DNA of 64,000 nucleotides from Tilletia caries (Eukaryota > Basidiomycota > Exobasidiomycetes > Tilletiales > Tilletiaceae). Shown in pieces: positions 1 to 8,882 of the stretch; the stretch's first letter is position 1, and every line of letters begins with the position of its first letter. Position numbers and translations under genes: made by a program. The notes under the pieces were generated by a model that did not search any database, was not told the origin of the DNA, and saw nothing but the letters and a program-made list of their open reading frames with translations. The DNA lies in contig JALUTQ010000035.1 in the NCBI GenBank assembly GCA_032718865.1, forward strand, positions 124,001 through 188,000, in the 5' to 3' direction.

Positions 1-1059
1 GGTGGACCTCAACAGGCCAACTTCGTCCGGCGTCTCTTCCAAAGTGCCCATACCGCCGACATCGGACTGGTCCTCGACCGGCCCGCCACAGCAGCAGCAG
101 CGACTGAGCTTCTCCTCCCCGGAGCCAACTCAGTCTCTAAGCGGATCCTACTCGCGTTCATGGGTGGGCCCGACGACCGGGCTGCGCTGAACTTGGTGCT
201 GGCGCTTTGTGACATTAATGAGAATTTGAGGGTCACTGTACTCCGGCTGAGACGGTCTGCGGAGGGGGAGGATGAGGATGGGGAGGAGAGGGAGGGTGCT
301 GCTCATGTGGGTCTCCCACCTACGGTTCACCACGGCGGCGCAGGAGCGACAGCCAGCCATCGAGCGGGCGGTATACCCGCCTTCACCGCCCCCGCACACG
401 GCGGGACGGTGCAGGATACGGTCTACCCTGGGAACAACAACGGCGGGGCGTCTACGTTGCAGGCGAGCTTGGAGGACGACGTCGCGCTCGATTCGGCGAA
501 GAAACATCCTGCGTTCGCTTCGCGTGGTCAACTTCGGTTCGTGGAACGGGCGAGTGCGTACCCGCTCTCGGAGCTGCTGGTCCTTACGGAGTCTGCGCAG
601 ACTGGGTCCTCGCTGTCGTCCGACGAGGATGAAGGTGGTGATAATGCGGAATGGACGAGTCGCGCGTTCAGTCTGATTATTGTTGGGCGCGGGAGGAGGA
701 TGCCGACGATGACGCACAGGATCGAACTCAAAGCTCTCCTTGCGAGCGCAGCGTCCAACATCGCCTCCTCCTCCTCCTCCTCCACCGAACCTTCGTCCAC
801 CACCATCCCGTCCTCCGTGTCACGCATCCCACGCGACCGACCCGCCACACGCGCCGCGGCCCTCGTCCGGGCGCACGCGGTCCCCTCTTCCAATGCGGGT
901 GCGGGTGGTGGTGCGGGGATCCACGCGGGCGCGCTGGATAGCGATACGTGTAAAGTGATTGGGGAGCCTGCTATGGCGCTCATGCTTGCGCGTGTGAGTG
1001 CGCCTACGCTTGTGATTGCTGCTAGTTCGAGTAGTGCGGTTACGTCGGCGCGTGCATGA
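1..1059 (+). CDS. KHA1-like K+/H+ antiporter, C-terminal part (5' end outside window)
   Basis: The frame is open from base 1 and stops at TGA 1057-1059, so the 5' part with the membrane domain lies outside the window. The visible 352 residues are a soluble tail. Near residue 53 is the motif MGGPDDRAALNL, followed by NLRVTVLRL. This is the pattern of the C-terminal universal-stress-like domain of fungal KHA1 and plant CHX cation/H+ exchangers (family knowledge). Upstream, RRLFQSAHTADIGLVLDRP fits the same domain. After it come an acidic/Ser-rich stretch and a Ser/Ala/Gly-rich end. The family exchanges K+ for H+ across endomembranes. No transmembrane helix is visible here, so the call rests on the tail only. 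It could be another CPA2-type exchanger. Confidence 0.72.
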   Translation, partial: GGPQQANFVRRLFQSAHTADIGLVLDRPATAAAATELLLPGANSVSKRILLAFMGGPDDRAALNLVLALCDINENLRVTVLRLRRSAEGEDEDGEEREGAAHVGLPPTVHHGGAGATASHRAGGIPAFTAPAHGGTVQDTVYPGNNNGGASTLQASLEDDVALDSAKKHPAFASRGQLRFVERASAYPLSELLVLTESAQTGSSLSSDEDEGGDNAEWTSRAFSLIIVGRGRRMPTMTHRIELKALLASAASNIASSSSSSTEPSSTTIPSSVSRIPRDRPATRAAALVRAHAVPSSNAGAGGGAGIHAGALDSDTCKVIGEPAMALMLARVSAPTLVIAASSSSAVTSARA

Positions 1060-1612
1060 GCGTTCCCCGGTCCCCCGGTCTCCCTCCTACATATTCCCCC
1101 CCCCTTCGATCCCGTCAGCCCTGCGGACCCCGCTCGACCTTTTTTCGAATTACGAACTTCTTTTACGACATCTATCTCCTCACGGCTCACACACAAACGC
1201 ACGAACGAACGATGGGCATTACTCCTCTCCCGGTCATGATATCCCTCCCTCCCATCCGGTCTCAACGTATCTTACGCATGATCTATTCAACCCCCGCGCG
1301 CGGAAGAATCGACGTCATACCTTCTCCCAGCTTTGTCACGACTTTTGTCCATAGGGCCTTTTCCGCCAGCTACATTACCTATTTCTTCTTCCTTCTGTGT
1401 ATGCGCTCTTTGTTAGTCTTGCTGCGGGAGAGCGGGACGCCGAGCCTTGCGAAAGTGGAGGGTGCGCAAGAGAGAAATTTGATAGTGTTGGTCTCTGAGA
1501 GTACGAAGACGGGAAGAAGACCATCACTTCACTCGACTTGCGCTCCCTCCGTGATAGGGAAGAAAGCAGCCAAGCAGCACACAGTACTCACCACAGAGAC
1601 ATCGAATCCAGA
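1060..1612. other. 3' flank of antiporter gene and 5' leader of YR element 1
   Basis: No convincing gene. The first part is pyrimidine-rich and fits a 3' UTR or terminator region of the antiporter gene. The part after about 1400 probably belongs to the 5' terminal region of the retrotransposon. I looked for a segment repeated between here and 6516-6922, as expected for split direct repeats of Ngaro-type elements, and found none by eye, so the left boundary is undefined. Confidence 0.4.
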
Positions 1613-2926
1613 ATGGCTCTCACCGAAGAGGACATCGTGCTCCTGGTTGCGCGTACTCGGCGCGCTGAGCGAGAGGAAGAGGCTCAGCGTCGAGCACAGG
1701 AAGAAGCTGCCGGCGCGGGCGGAGACGACGCCGGAGGACGCGACAGAGACATCGCGGCTACCGAGCGGTCCAAACATATGTCGCTGCTGCACGACAAGAC
1801 GATCGCTGAGCGGGCGATACACCCGTGGCCGAACTCCTCCATTCGGATCCCGAAGGACATCGTCAACTTGGCTCGGCACGGTGTACAGATCCCGTTGATC
1901 TGGCTGACGGTGGAGGGTTTGTTGGATACGTCTGGCCAGCACCGCAAGTTCGTCACTGTCCCTCCGACACCGAAGGTTCAAGAGTACCTGGCGGCGGCAT
2001 ACGAGAAGGATCGCTTTTTGCCGCGCGGCGCATTCAGCCAGGCGCTTCAGGCTTTCATCGCGCTGTGGAACGCCGTCGGTCCCCAGGCCCCAGCCGGCAC
2101 GGCAAGTCAGGCCTCCCTGTTGGAGGACATGCATCTCGCGATCCTCTCGCACGCCGTCGACGAGCATTGGCCAATCTGGCGGGCGTACGCCAAGAAGGTG
2201 TTGGACTGGGTCTTTGAGGAGCGAGCTCCAGGCGAGGGTATTGGCCTGAACATCGCCGAGATCGACCAACGCCTTGTCGCAGAGGCAGAGCGCGAATGCA
2301 AATACCCACCGGGGCGCGCTATCGACTTCACCAACTCGGACAACACGATGGTCGGCAAGCTGCTGCGGGCGGAGGGGAGCGAGGTCGCACGCGTTGGCGC
2401 AGAGATCGACCAACTTCACAGGGCGGCCACGTTTGGAAATATCGGCACGGGGGACACATCTGCATCCGCTGTACCTCCCTCCGGTCCGCGTGCTGACCGA
2501 GCTCCGCGTGGGATCCTCCCGTCCGCTGGCCCTTCCAGCTGGCAGCGACGCGACTACGACCGAGGCCCACAGCCCTTTCAACGCGCGCCCCCGTCATACC
2601 CCTCGCGCGACGGCGGCGCATGGCCACAGCGAGCATACCGCGCCGAAAGGGACTACTACCCGGCCCGGACTCCCCAATTCTGCACCAGCTGCCTGGAGAT
2701 GGTCAGCGATCACGACTTCCGCTCATGCAGACGACCGTACGCAAAGAACCTCGAGGAATACAACGGAGGATGGCGTTTCCCCGGCAAGGACCTTCCATTC
2801 TGCAACCGGTACAACTGTGGAGGAGAGTGCACGCGCGGGTGCACGTACGGCCACTACTGTTCCTGCTGCGGCGACAGCAGGTGTCATGCCGCCAAGCACC
2901 TTCGCACCAGCGCCAACTCAAAGTAA
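1613..2926 (+). CDS. Gag-like ORF1 of YR element 1, with Cys/His cluster
   Basis: This encodes a 437-residue protein. I chose the ATG at 1613 because it has A at -3 and G at +4; the frame is open further upstream but has no better ATG. The N-terminal 40 residues are Arg/Glu-rich. The middle is helical, and then comes a Pro/Arg-rich linker. The last 80 residues hold a Cys/His array: CTSC...H..C, then FCNRYNCGGEC...C, then HYCSCCGDSRCHAAKH. Similar arrays end the ORF1 proteins of DIRS-like elements and probably bind nucleic acid. The last 41 nt overlap the start of the RT ORF in another frame. The second YR element has a related array (31000-31220). Confidence 0.75.
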   Translation: MALTEEDIVLLVARTRRAEREEEAQRRAQEEAAGAGGDDAGGRDRDIAATERSKHMSLLHDKTIAERAIHPWPNSSIRIPKDIVNLARHGVQIPLIWLTVEGLLDTSGQHRKFVTVPPTPKVQEYLAAAYEKDRFLPRGAFSQALQAFIALWNAVGPQAPAGTASQASLLEDMHLAILSHAVDEHWPIWRAYAKKVLDWVFEERAPGEGIGLNIAEIDQRLVAEAERECKYPPGRAIDFTNSDNTMVGKLLRAEGSEVARVGAEIDQLHRAATFGNIGTGDTSASAVPPSGPRADRAPRGILPSAGPSSWQRRDYDRGPQPFQRAPPSYPSRDGGAWPQRAYRAERDYYPARTPQFCTSCLEMVSDHDFRSCRRPYAKNLEEYNGGWRFPGKDLPFCNRYNCGGECTRGCTYGHYCSCCGDSRCHAAKHLRTSANSK

Positions 2927-4920
2927 TGCAACTCCATCAGTCCAGTCCGTATTCTCCTCCTTCCGCCGATCGTCTCTCCAAGCTCCAGCCTTTGCCCATG
3001 CGCTGGAACAGCTACCGGCGTCATTCCGGGCCCGACTCGCGCACGTGGTCCCGGGAGTCAACAACGGCTTCTCGATGGGTGAATTGGCAATGCCATCTCG
3101 CACGATCCTCGCCCCGCAACATTTCTCCAAGGAGCAGGCACCGCTCATCACGGCATGGAAGGACAAGGCTCTGGAGGATGGGTTCGCTGTGGGACCGTTT
3201 TCCGGACGCGAGATTGAGGACTCGGTGGGACCGTTTGCGTGCGTTCCGCTGACGGTGGTACACACCCCCGCGACCGAAACCAAAGCGGAAAAGAACCGCG
3301 TTTGCTTCAACGCCTCATGGCCTACCAACGTCGAGAGTGGGAGCATCGGGATTAGGTCCATCAACGACGAATTGAAAGAGGAGGAATGGGAATGCGAATG
3401 GCTATTGATCAACGAGGTAAAGGTATGTATACATTTCCACTTCCTGATCCCATCCCTCTCCCGCAGGGCGCAGACCATATTTGGGCATCCCCCACGGCTC
3501 CACTCATCACCGGGCATCCCCCGCATCATTTTGGGGGTTAGGGGGTTATTTCTTGGGCGTCCCCCACCGCATGCTTGGGCATCCCCCAATGGTCTCAATA
3601 GGGCATCCCCCTCAATATTTTGCTGCGCATTTTTCACTGGATTTTCCTGAGATGATTGTCCGCGATGTGGGAGGATGAAGAGGGGATGATGCGGACTAGC
3701 AGGACACGGAGACATTCACCAGAAGGAACCGTGACTTATATGACATCTCTCCATTCACAGCTCCTGCTGTCGCAGGCGCGCTCCACGGCATGCGCAATGG
3801 GCTTCGACTTAGCCGACGCGTATCAGCAACTGCCGAATGCTCCGTGGCAGCGTCGGCGCTTCGTTTTTGCGGTGGATGGCGAGTTCTTTGTTTGGATCGT
3901 GGGCATGTTCGGGATTGCAACCATGTCGGCACTGTTCGGACAACTGTGCGATGTCCTGTGCTGGTGGGTCGAGCGCTGCTTTCCTTCGGTCCGAGCTCGA
4001 CACTTCGCGGACGACCATCTGGTGCTGCACGACGGCACGGTCCCTTGCCCGTCGACGGAGGAGGTCTATGCAGAGGTCGCCCGCTTTGGATGGAAGGTCC
4101 ACGCCACCAAGCACTTCTCGTGGTCACGTCGCTTTGTCTTGCTGGGTTTCGACTGGGACATGGACGCGCAGACGGTCGCGCTGACGGAGGAGAAAAGAAG
4201 CAAGTACCTTCGGAAGTTGAGCGCGATCCTATCTCGGACAGCAGTACGGTACAAGGAGATCTCCAGCGTGGCCGGCACCCTGATTCACGTCTGTTCCATC
4301 TTTCCGGAGCGGCGCAGCCACTTGAACGCCATCTATGCGCTCCGGAACAGGTTCGATCGAAGGCGCCGCTTCCACAGCCTGGACATCCCGACCCCGCTGC
4401 CGCCGAACTGCGAGACTGGCTCAAGTTCCTCAAGACCCCGGTGCTCGTCCGATCTTTTCGGCCCCCCACTGCCTCGTTTCCGCACCTGGTGTACTCGGAC
4501 GCCTCAAATCTCGGCTGCGGCGTTGTGATCGACGGGAAGGCGCAGGGATGGGAGTTGCCTGGCATGATCGACCACGAGGAGGTGGATATTGGCGTTATGG
4601 AGGCTTGGGCGCTTCAGCTGGCGTTGGAAGCATGCATCAGTATGGGAGCTGGGGACTGCGTGGTGCGCTTCCAGGTAGACAACCTTGGAGTCGTATACGC
4701 GTTTCGAAAGGGGAGGTCGCGCAGCAGATGGACGAATTCATGCCTGCGTCGCGTCGCAGAGGTGGCGATTGCGGCGAACATCACAATGTCGATGGCATAC
4801 GTTGCCTCGGCTGACAACTTGGCAGATGCCCCATCGCGAGGCGACTGCTCGCGGTTCGCACCGCTCAATCTCGTTTTGGCCGCCCCCTGGCAGGAGTTCA
4901 TGGGGGCCGCCACCCATTAA
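2886..4920 (+). CDS. Reverse transcriptase-RNase H ORF2 of YR element 1 (intron, one frameshift)
   Basis: The first candidate ATG is 2886, overlapping ORF1 by 41 nt in the +1 frame. Exon 1 (2886-3416) carries the N-terminal region seen in DIRS RTs, ending SINDELKEEEWECEWLLINE. A 344-nt intron follows, then exon 2 from 3761. RT motifs are MGFDLADAYQQLP (motif A) and FADDHLVLHDG (motif C, with Phe in place of Tyr). RNase H follows with VYSDASNLGCG, VMEAWALQLALE, RFQVDNLGVV and ADNLADAPSRGD, so its D-E-D-D residues are present. The frame changes once between RT and RNase H at about 4375-4410: RT reads in codon phase 2 and the linker ELRDWLKFLKTP in phase 1. This is either a one-base indel or a -1 frameshift. 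The stop overlaps the next start as TAATG. Confidence 0.8.
3417..3760 (+). other. Phase-0 intron in the RT of YR element 1
   Basis: The intron separates LLINE from LLLSQARSTACAMGFDLADAY. Either donor, GTAAAG at 3417 or GTATGT at 3423, splices in frame to the acceptor TTCACAG ending at 3760. Both halves are clear RT and they lie in different frames, so removal is needed. It is long for a basidiomycete intron. It contains five copies of GGGC(A/G)TCCCCC at 3483, 3512, 3555, 3577 and 3601, with a G5-TTA-G5 run between copies. A CCCGCAG near 3469 could act as an alternative acceptor. Confidence 0.72.
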
Positions 4921-6515
4921 TGAGAACGTCCCGTTTCCTGCGTCCTGTCCGCTCAGACGTAGGAACGGTATCCACCGAGCGCGATGCTTCAGAGCATACA
5001 TCCGAGCCAACCACGACTCCGTCTTTTGTCACCAACAATTCGAATTCCTCACAACTTCTGCGCCTGCAACGACTGCCTCCCGTACATGTTGACCCTCGTT
5101 TTCCATGCACTTCTTTCATTCCAGCGTCTGCCCCACCACACGCCTTCTCAGCCCATCTATCCTCGGGTTTTCTTACCCCCATCGCATCATCCTCCCGACG
5201 CGGTTTACAGCATCATCCATACTCTCGTCCCATTGCCACTCCCAGTCCATCCAACCGACCGCTCCGGTCATCTACTCTTCCGGCACCGACTGCGCCTTTG
5301 ACTCCCGCCACTCCCATTGCCATCCGTCCGGGATCTATACGCCCTGCCCTGGGAATGCCCCCCGACGACGTTTGGGCCTCCCTGGACGCCACGAATTCAC
5401 CAACATCCGACATCTCCCATACCGGCGCGCGCGCCATCTCCCCGCTCAGCCACGCTGCTCTTCTATTGACCCCAGCACTACACCTTCTCACCGCCGCGCA
5501 TGGCACGGCGGACCTCACCGTCGCAAAGAGTCAGTCGGAGGCATTTTGGAACTCCGTCAAAGAGAAGACTAAGGCCGATTACTCCCGCAAAATCATCGCC
5601 TACCTCGCGTGGTGCGACGACCTGGGCATCCCCGAGCATTTCCGTTTTCCGATCGCTGCGAACATCCTGGTCCTCTACTTGCAGAAGGATATCACTACGC
5701 TACGACCCGGATCCGTCGACAAACGATCACACGCCCTGCTGTATTGGCACAGGGTTCAGCGACTACCGTGGGCTCTCCACAAGGCGGATTCGCGGGCCTT
5801 AACAAAGGCCGCAAAGATTCAAGGGTTGCCGGCCCTGGAGAAACGTAGACCGGTGCGCCTGTTGGACCTCAGGGCAATGGTTGACCATCACGACCGAGAC
5901 GACCGCGCACATGTTGCAATTCTTGCTGCCGCCCTACTGGCCTTCTTTGCCATGTGCCGCCCAGGGGAAGTAACGGTTCGTTCGGCTTCCGACCCGCCCA
6001 CAGACCGGGCACGATGGGCACACATCGCCGAGCAGCCCTCACATGCCGTAGGTGGACCCGCCTCCGTCATCCTTCGCCTTCCGACCGAGAAGGTACATGG
6101 CAACGACGGCTTGGACCGCATTGCGGCCGAGCAGCGTCAAATGCCGGAGCTCTGTCCGGTCGCGGCGATGCGCCGACATCTGCTCATCAACGCGTTACGC
6201 CCAGGGGAGGAGGGTTTGGCTCATGGCGCCTTCTCGTACGTGTCCCGCTCGGGCTCCCGGAACGAGCTGACGGACGGCCTGTTTGGCCGGTCGATAAACG
6301 CATGGCTTGCGAAGGGGGAGCGAGAGCGAGTCACGGGCCACTGTTTCCGCATCGGCGGAGCCACGCTTCTGTTTGCGGCAGGCAAGCCGCTGGAGGACAT
6401 CAAGCTACGCGGGGGTTGGGGCTCAGACGCCTACCTGCTGTACTTGCGGGATCTCTACGTACGACAAGCGACAATGTTCAGCGACCTGGACCTCCAGACG
6501 CTATGCTACGGCTGA
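4920..6515 (+). CDS. Tyrosine recombinase ORF3 of YR element 1
   Basis: The ATG at 4920 overlaps the TAA of the RT-RNase H ORF by one base (TAATG). This gives 531 residues. The first ~200 are Pro/Ser/Thr-rich and low in complexity. A SAM-like core-binding domain follows (DYSRKIIAYLAWCDDLGIP, then NILVLYLQKD). The catalytic domain keeps the tetrad: Arg in FFAMCRPGEV, His-x-x-Arg in GHCFRIGGATLLF, and the Tyr in DAYLLYLRD. Such recombinases insert the circular or linear cDNA of DIRS-order elements in place of a DDE integrase (family knowledge). The frame has no break, so the recombinase could be functional even if the RT is not. Confidence 0.85.
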   Translation: MRTSRFLRPVRSDVGTVSTERDASEHTSEPTTTPSFVTNNSNSSQLLRLQRLPPVHVDPRFPCTSFIPASAPPHAFSAHLSSGFLTPIASSSRRGLQHHPYSRPIATPSPSNRPLRSSTLPAPTAPLTPATPIAIRPGSIRPALGMPPDDVWASLDATNSPTSDISHTGARAISPLSHAALLLTPALHLLTAAHGTADLTVAKSQSEAFWNSVKEKTKADYSRKIIAYLAWCDDLGIPEHFRFPIAANILVLYLQKDITTLRPGSVDKRSHALLYWHRVQRLPWALHKADSRALTKAAKIQGLPALEKRRPVRLLDLRAMVDHHDRDDRAHVAILAAALLAFFAMCRPGEVTVRSASDPPTDRARWAHIAEQPSHAVGGPASVILRLPTEKVHGNDGLDRIAAEQRQMPELCPVAAMRRHLLINALRPGEEGLAHGAFSYVSRSGSRNELTDGLFGRSINAWLAKGERERVTGHCFRIGGATLLFAAGKPLEDIKLRGGWGSDAYLLYLRDLYVRQATMFSDLDLQTLCYG

Positions 6516-6922
6516 ACAACCTCCATCCATGCCACTCTGCGATCATTGTCTCGCTCCCTCGTTTCGATCTTTCGTCTTTTCCCACCACCGCTCAATCGTT
6601 TCTTTTCCGTCTCGTCCAGGGGGGTGCACTTCGTGAGGACCGACCCGGTTTGGAGCTGCGCGAGGGGGAGCCGCACCGGGTCGGGCCGCATCGACGTGCG
6701 AGCACTTAAGAGTGCTCTGAACCCAACCCTGCATCGAAGATACAGGAAGCAGACAGCATTGACATTACCACGTGGAACTAAGACCAGCAGAACATCACAG
6801 AGAGCAAGGCTCTTTGCTGCATCCATTTTCCCCCTTTCTCGAGAACGTTTATGTACCCGTAGTATGTAATAAATGGACGATCTGGAATGTGACTTGAGGC
6901 TCTTGAAGTCCTTTCCCTTATT
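6516..6922 (+). other. 3' terminal region of YR element 1 with hairpin
   Basis: Noncoding. It holds a perfect 10-bp inverted repeat, CCGACCCGGT at 6640-6649 and ACCGGGTCGG at 6675-6684, around a 25-nt loop; this could be part of the recombinase target or an RNA structure. AATAAA at about 6867 is a possible polyadenylation signal. The exact 3' end of the element was not found. Confidence 0.5.
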
Positions 6923-7239
6923 GTATACCACCGGCTGTTCTTAAGTCTTCACAATAGTTGGGGCAAGTCTTCCCCAATAATTGGCCGCCTCGAGAGTCAA
7001 AAGGGCAATTCACGCGTGCCACCCAACGCCGCTCATCACATCTCAAACCCGCTCGATCCCACTCATTTCAAACTTCAGCGGGAGTGAGCGAGCGTGTCTG
7101 AGAGGGTCGTTTTGTACGACTTCACTCACTCCCATCCACTTCTCTTCGCTCCCATCCACTTCCAAAACCGCTTGATCCCACTCAGACAGTTCTCAAGCGA
7201 GCTTGATCTCAGCACTTATCAAATTGCGTTGCAGCGAAG

Positions 7240-8882
7240 CAAATCGGTAATAGCCAGGCCAGTAATAGCAAAAATACAGCAGCGATCAGGAGGTCAGGGT
7301 ACGCTTGAGCTGGGGCCTGGGGCCTGGGGGTTTACGGCCATACCGATGAGCCAGGGTCCCCGTCCCCCAAGGGCCAAGGCCATGGGTTGATTGTGAGGAA
7401 CTTAGCAGGAGGGTTACAACCCACAGATGCAGATCACAGGCCACAGCCCGCCAATGCGATTAGGCCCAAGCTCCCAGCAAATGGGAGAGAGGGTTGCGGT
7501 TAGGATCGACCTGGACACCTGGTTGCCGTTTCAGTCTGATGTTACCTACATGTGAGAAAATGGAAGAGCTAAGGGTGTGAGTGCGTGGCCGTGTGAACTG
7601 TGAGATGACTGGTAGAGGGTTAGGGAGGATTATGCCCGATGTGTGATGCCGCGGGAGAGAGGGTTAGGGAGGGTGAGGATAACCGGGCACTTGCCTTAAA
7701 TATCCTCGGGTCTAGGGGGGGTTTATCTCCGATGGGCGATGATCATAAATCATGATTGATGAGCGCATGTTTGCTCAATTGTTCGTGTGATGATCTGCAG
7801 AACATGGATGTGTAATAATGGAGACGCACATAGATCAGAATAAATGCTGATAGCCATGCATCTAGTCTTAGGCAGCAGCAAACACATGTACTCACCAGTC
7901 ACCGAGTGGCCCTGGCCACAGTTCACACATCGTAACCTGAGATGCAGGGAAGCTGGCCAACGAAGATAAAACAGCGTATGAAAGAACTTCAGCATTCAGC
8001 ATTGGTGCTCGGTCGCGATCAGATAGATGGCAGCGGGAAAGTCTCACATTGTCAAAGCCGCAACTCTCGAGAGCGGTCAGCGGACGACTGGTGAACGCGG
8101 GACGATGAATAATCTGAGAAGGCTGGGTGAGAGTGAGGGAAGATTAAGGATGGAGTCAACAAGTGTTAGAGGTTATAATGGCCCAGGGGCTACGGTCCAC
8201 GCCGGACACTGGACAGTAATCAGTCGCCTACTCACCAATAAGCAGTCACCACATCTGAGATGACTCAGGGCCGCGCTTGTCGTCCTCAAGGCTCAAGGCT
8301 CAAGGCAAAGCAGCACTCAAGGCTCAAGGCAAAGAAGCAGAGGATCTACGGTACAATACTGGAAGTCGGAAAGTGATGACTGGTGATAGAATCAGCAAAC
8401 TACGAGTCTACGACGGAGTAAGAGGGTGACTGGGGCATCATGATGCTACTTCACCTTAGGACTGGAGACGATGGTTCGCATCTCCCATGGGGGTTAGGTG
8501 AGCGGTACCGGAGGGGACGGAAGAAGAATGAGAGGAAAAAAAGAATATGGTGGTGGTGCGTCCAAAGAGAGGGGTCATCGAGAAGCCGAGAAGGACAGCA
8601 GGGCCGCAGGGGAAATGAAGCTGCACCTATCACGCAATCCGGACAATGGTATCTGAAGGCAAAGAGAAGGGAGAAATAAGAATTGCCCGTGGCGGAAGGG
8701 CTCGGTCAGTTGATTCATGATTGGACGCGTGGCCTGTCCTGAACGCCTGCGCCCGAGCTCATAAGGGTAAGCAGCAGCCTGTAGCCTGCGCGCACCTTAG
8801 TCCCTTGACCGTTGAAGCAACCGACAAGTTTCAGCAACGCAACGGCACATATCGCAAGCACCAAGACTCACGCAGTTTCGGT
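7240..8882. other. Noncoding left arm of Harbinger-1
   Basis: No gene recognised; ORFs here are short and low in complexity. Features seen are GGGTTAGG-like runs at 7610-7720 and a short tandem duplication of AAGGCTCAAGGC with its context at 8286-8340. It may contain the promoter of the Myb-like gene. Confidence 0.4.

Larger units (their letters stand above)
1400..6922 (+). mobile_element. YR retrotransposon 1 (DIRS/Ngaro-like), approximate ends
   Basis: Three consecutive ORFs define a tyrosine-recombinase retrotransposon: a Cys-rich Gag-like ORF (1613-2926), reverse transcriptase plus RNase H (2886-4920) and a tyrosine recombinase (4920-6515). There is no aspartic protease and no DDE integrase, which separates it from Ty1/Ty3 elements. 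The order fits the DIRS order; which family (Ngaro or other) cannot be decided without the terminal repeats, which I could not find. The left end is a guess. The right end must lie before the TIR element that begins at 6923. An AATAAA signal sits at about 6867. One frameshift in RT-RNase H suggests this copy may be dead. Confidence 0.8.

Noticed and set aside
1529..2581. Minus-strand frame of 350 codons opposite the YR element Gag
   Set aside because: The plus-strand ORF1 has a structured Cys/His array and good ORF context. The reverse frame is Arg/Ala/Ser-rich and featureless.
6990..7001. Longer Harbinger-1 boundary including the GGGGCAAGTCTTCCCC block
   Set aside because: That block belongs to the outer TIR element, since it also occurs beyond the right Harbinger end and near 14200.
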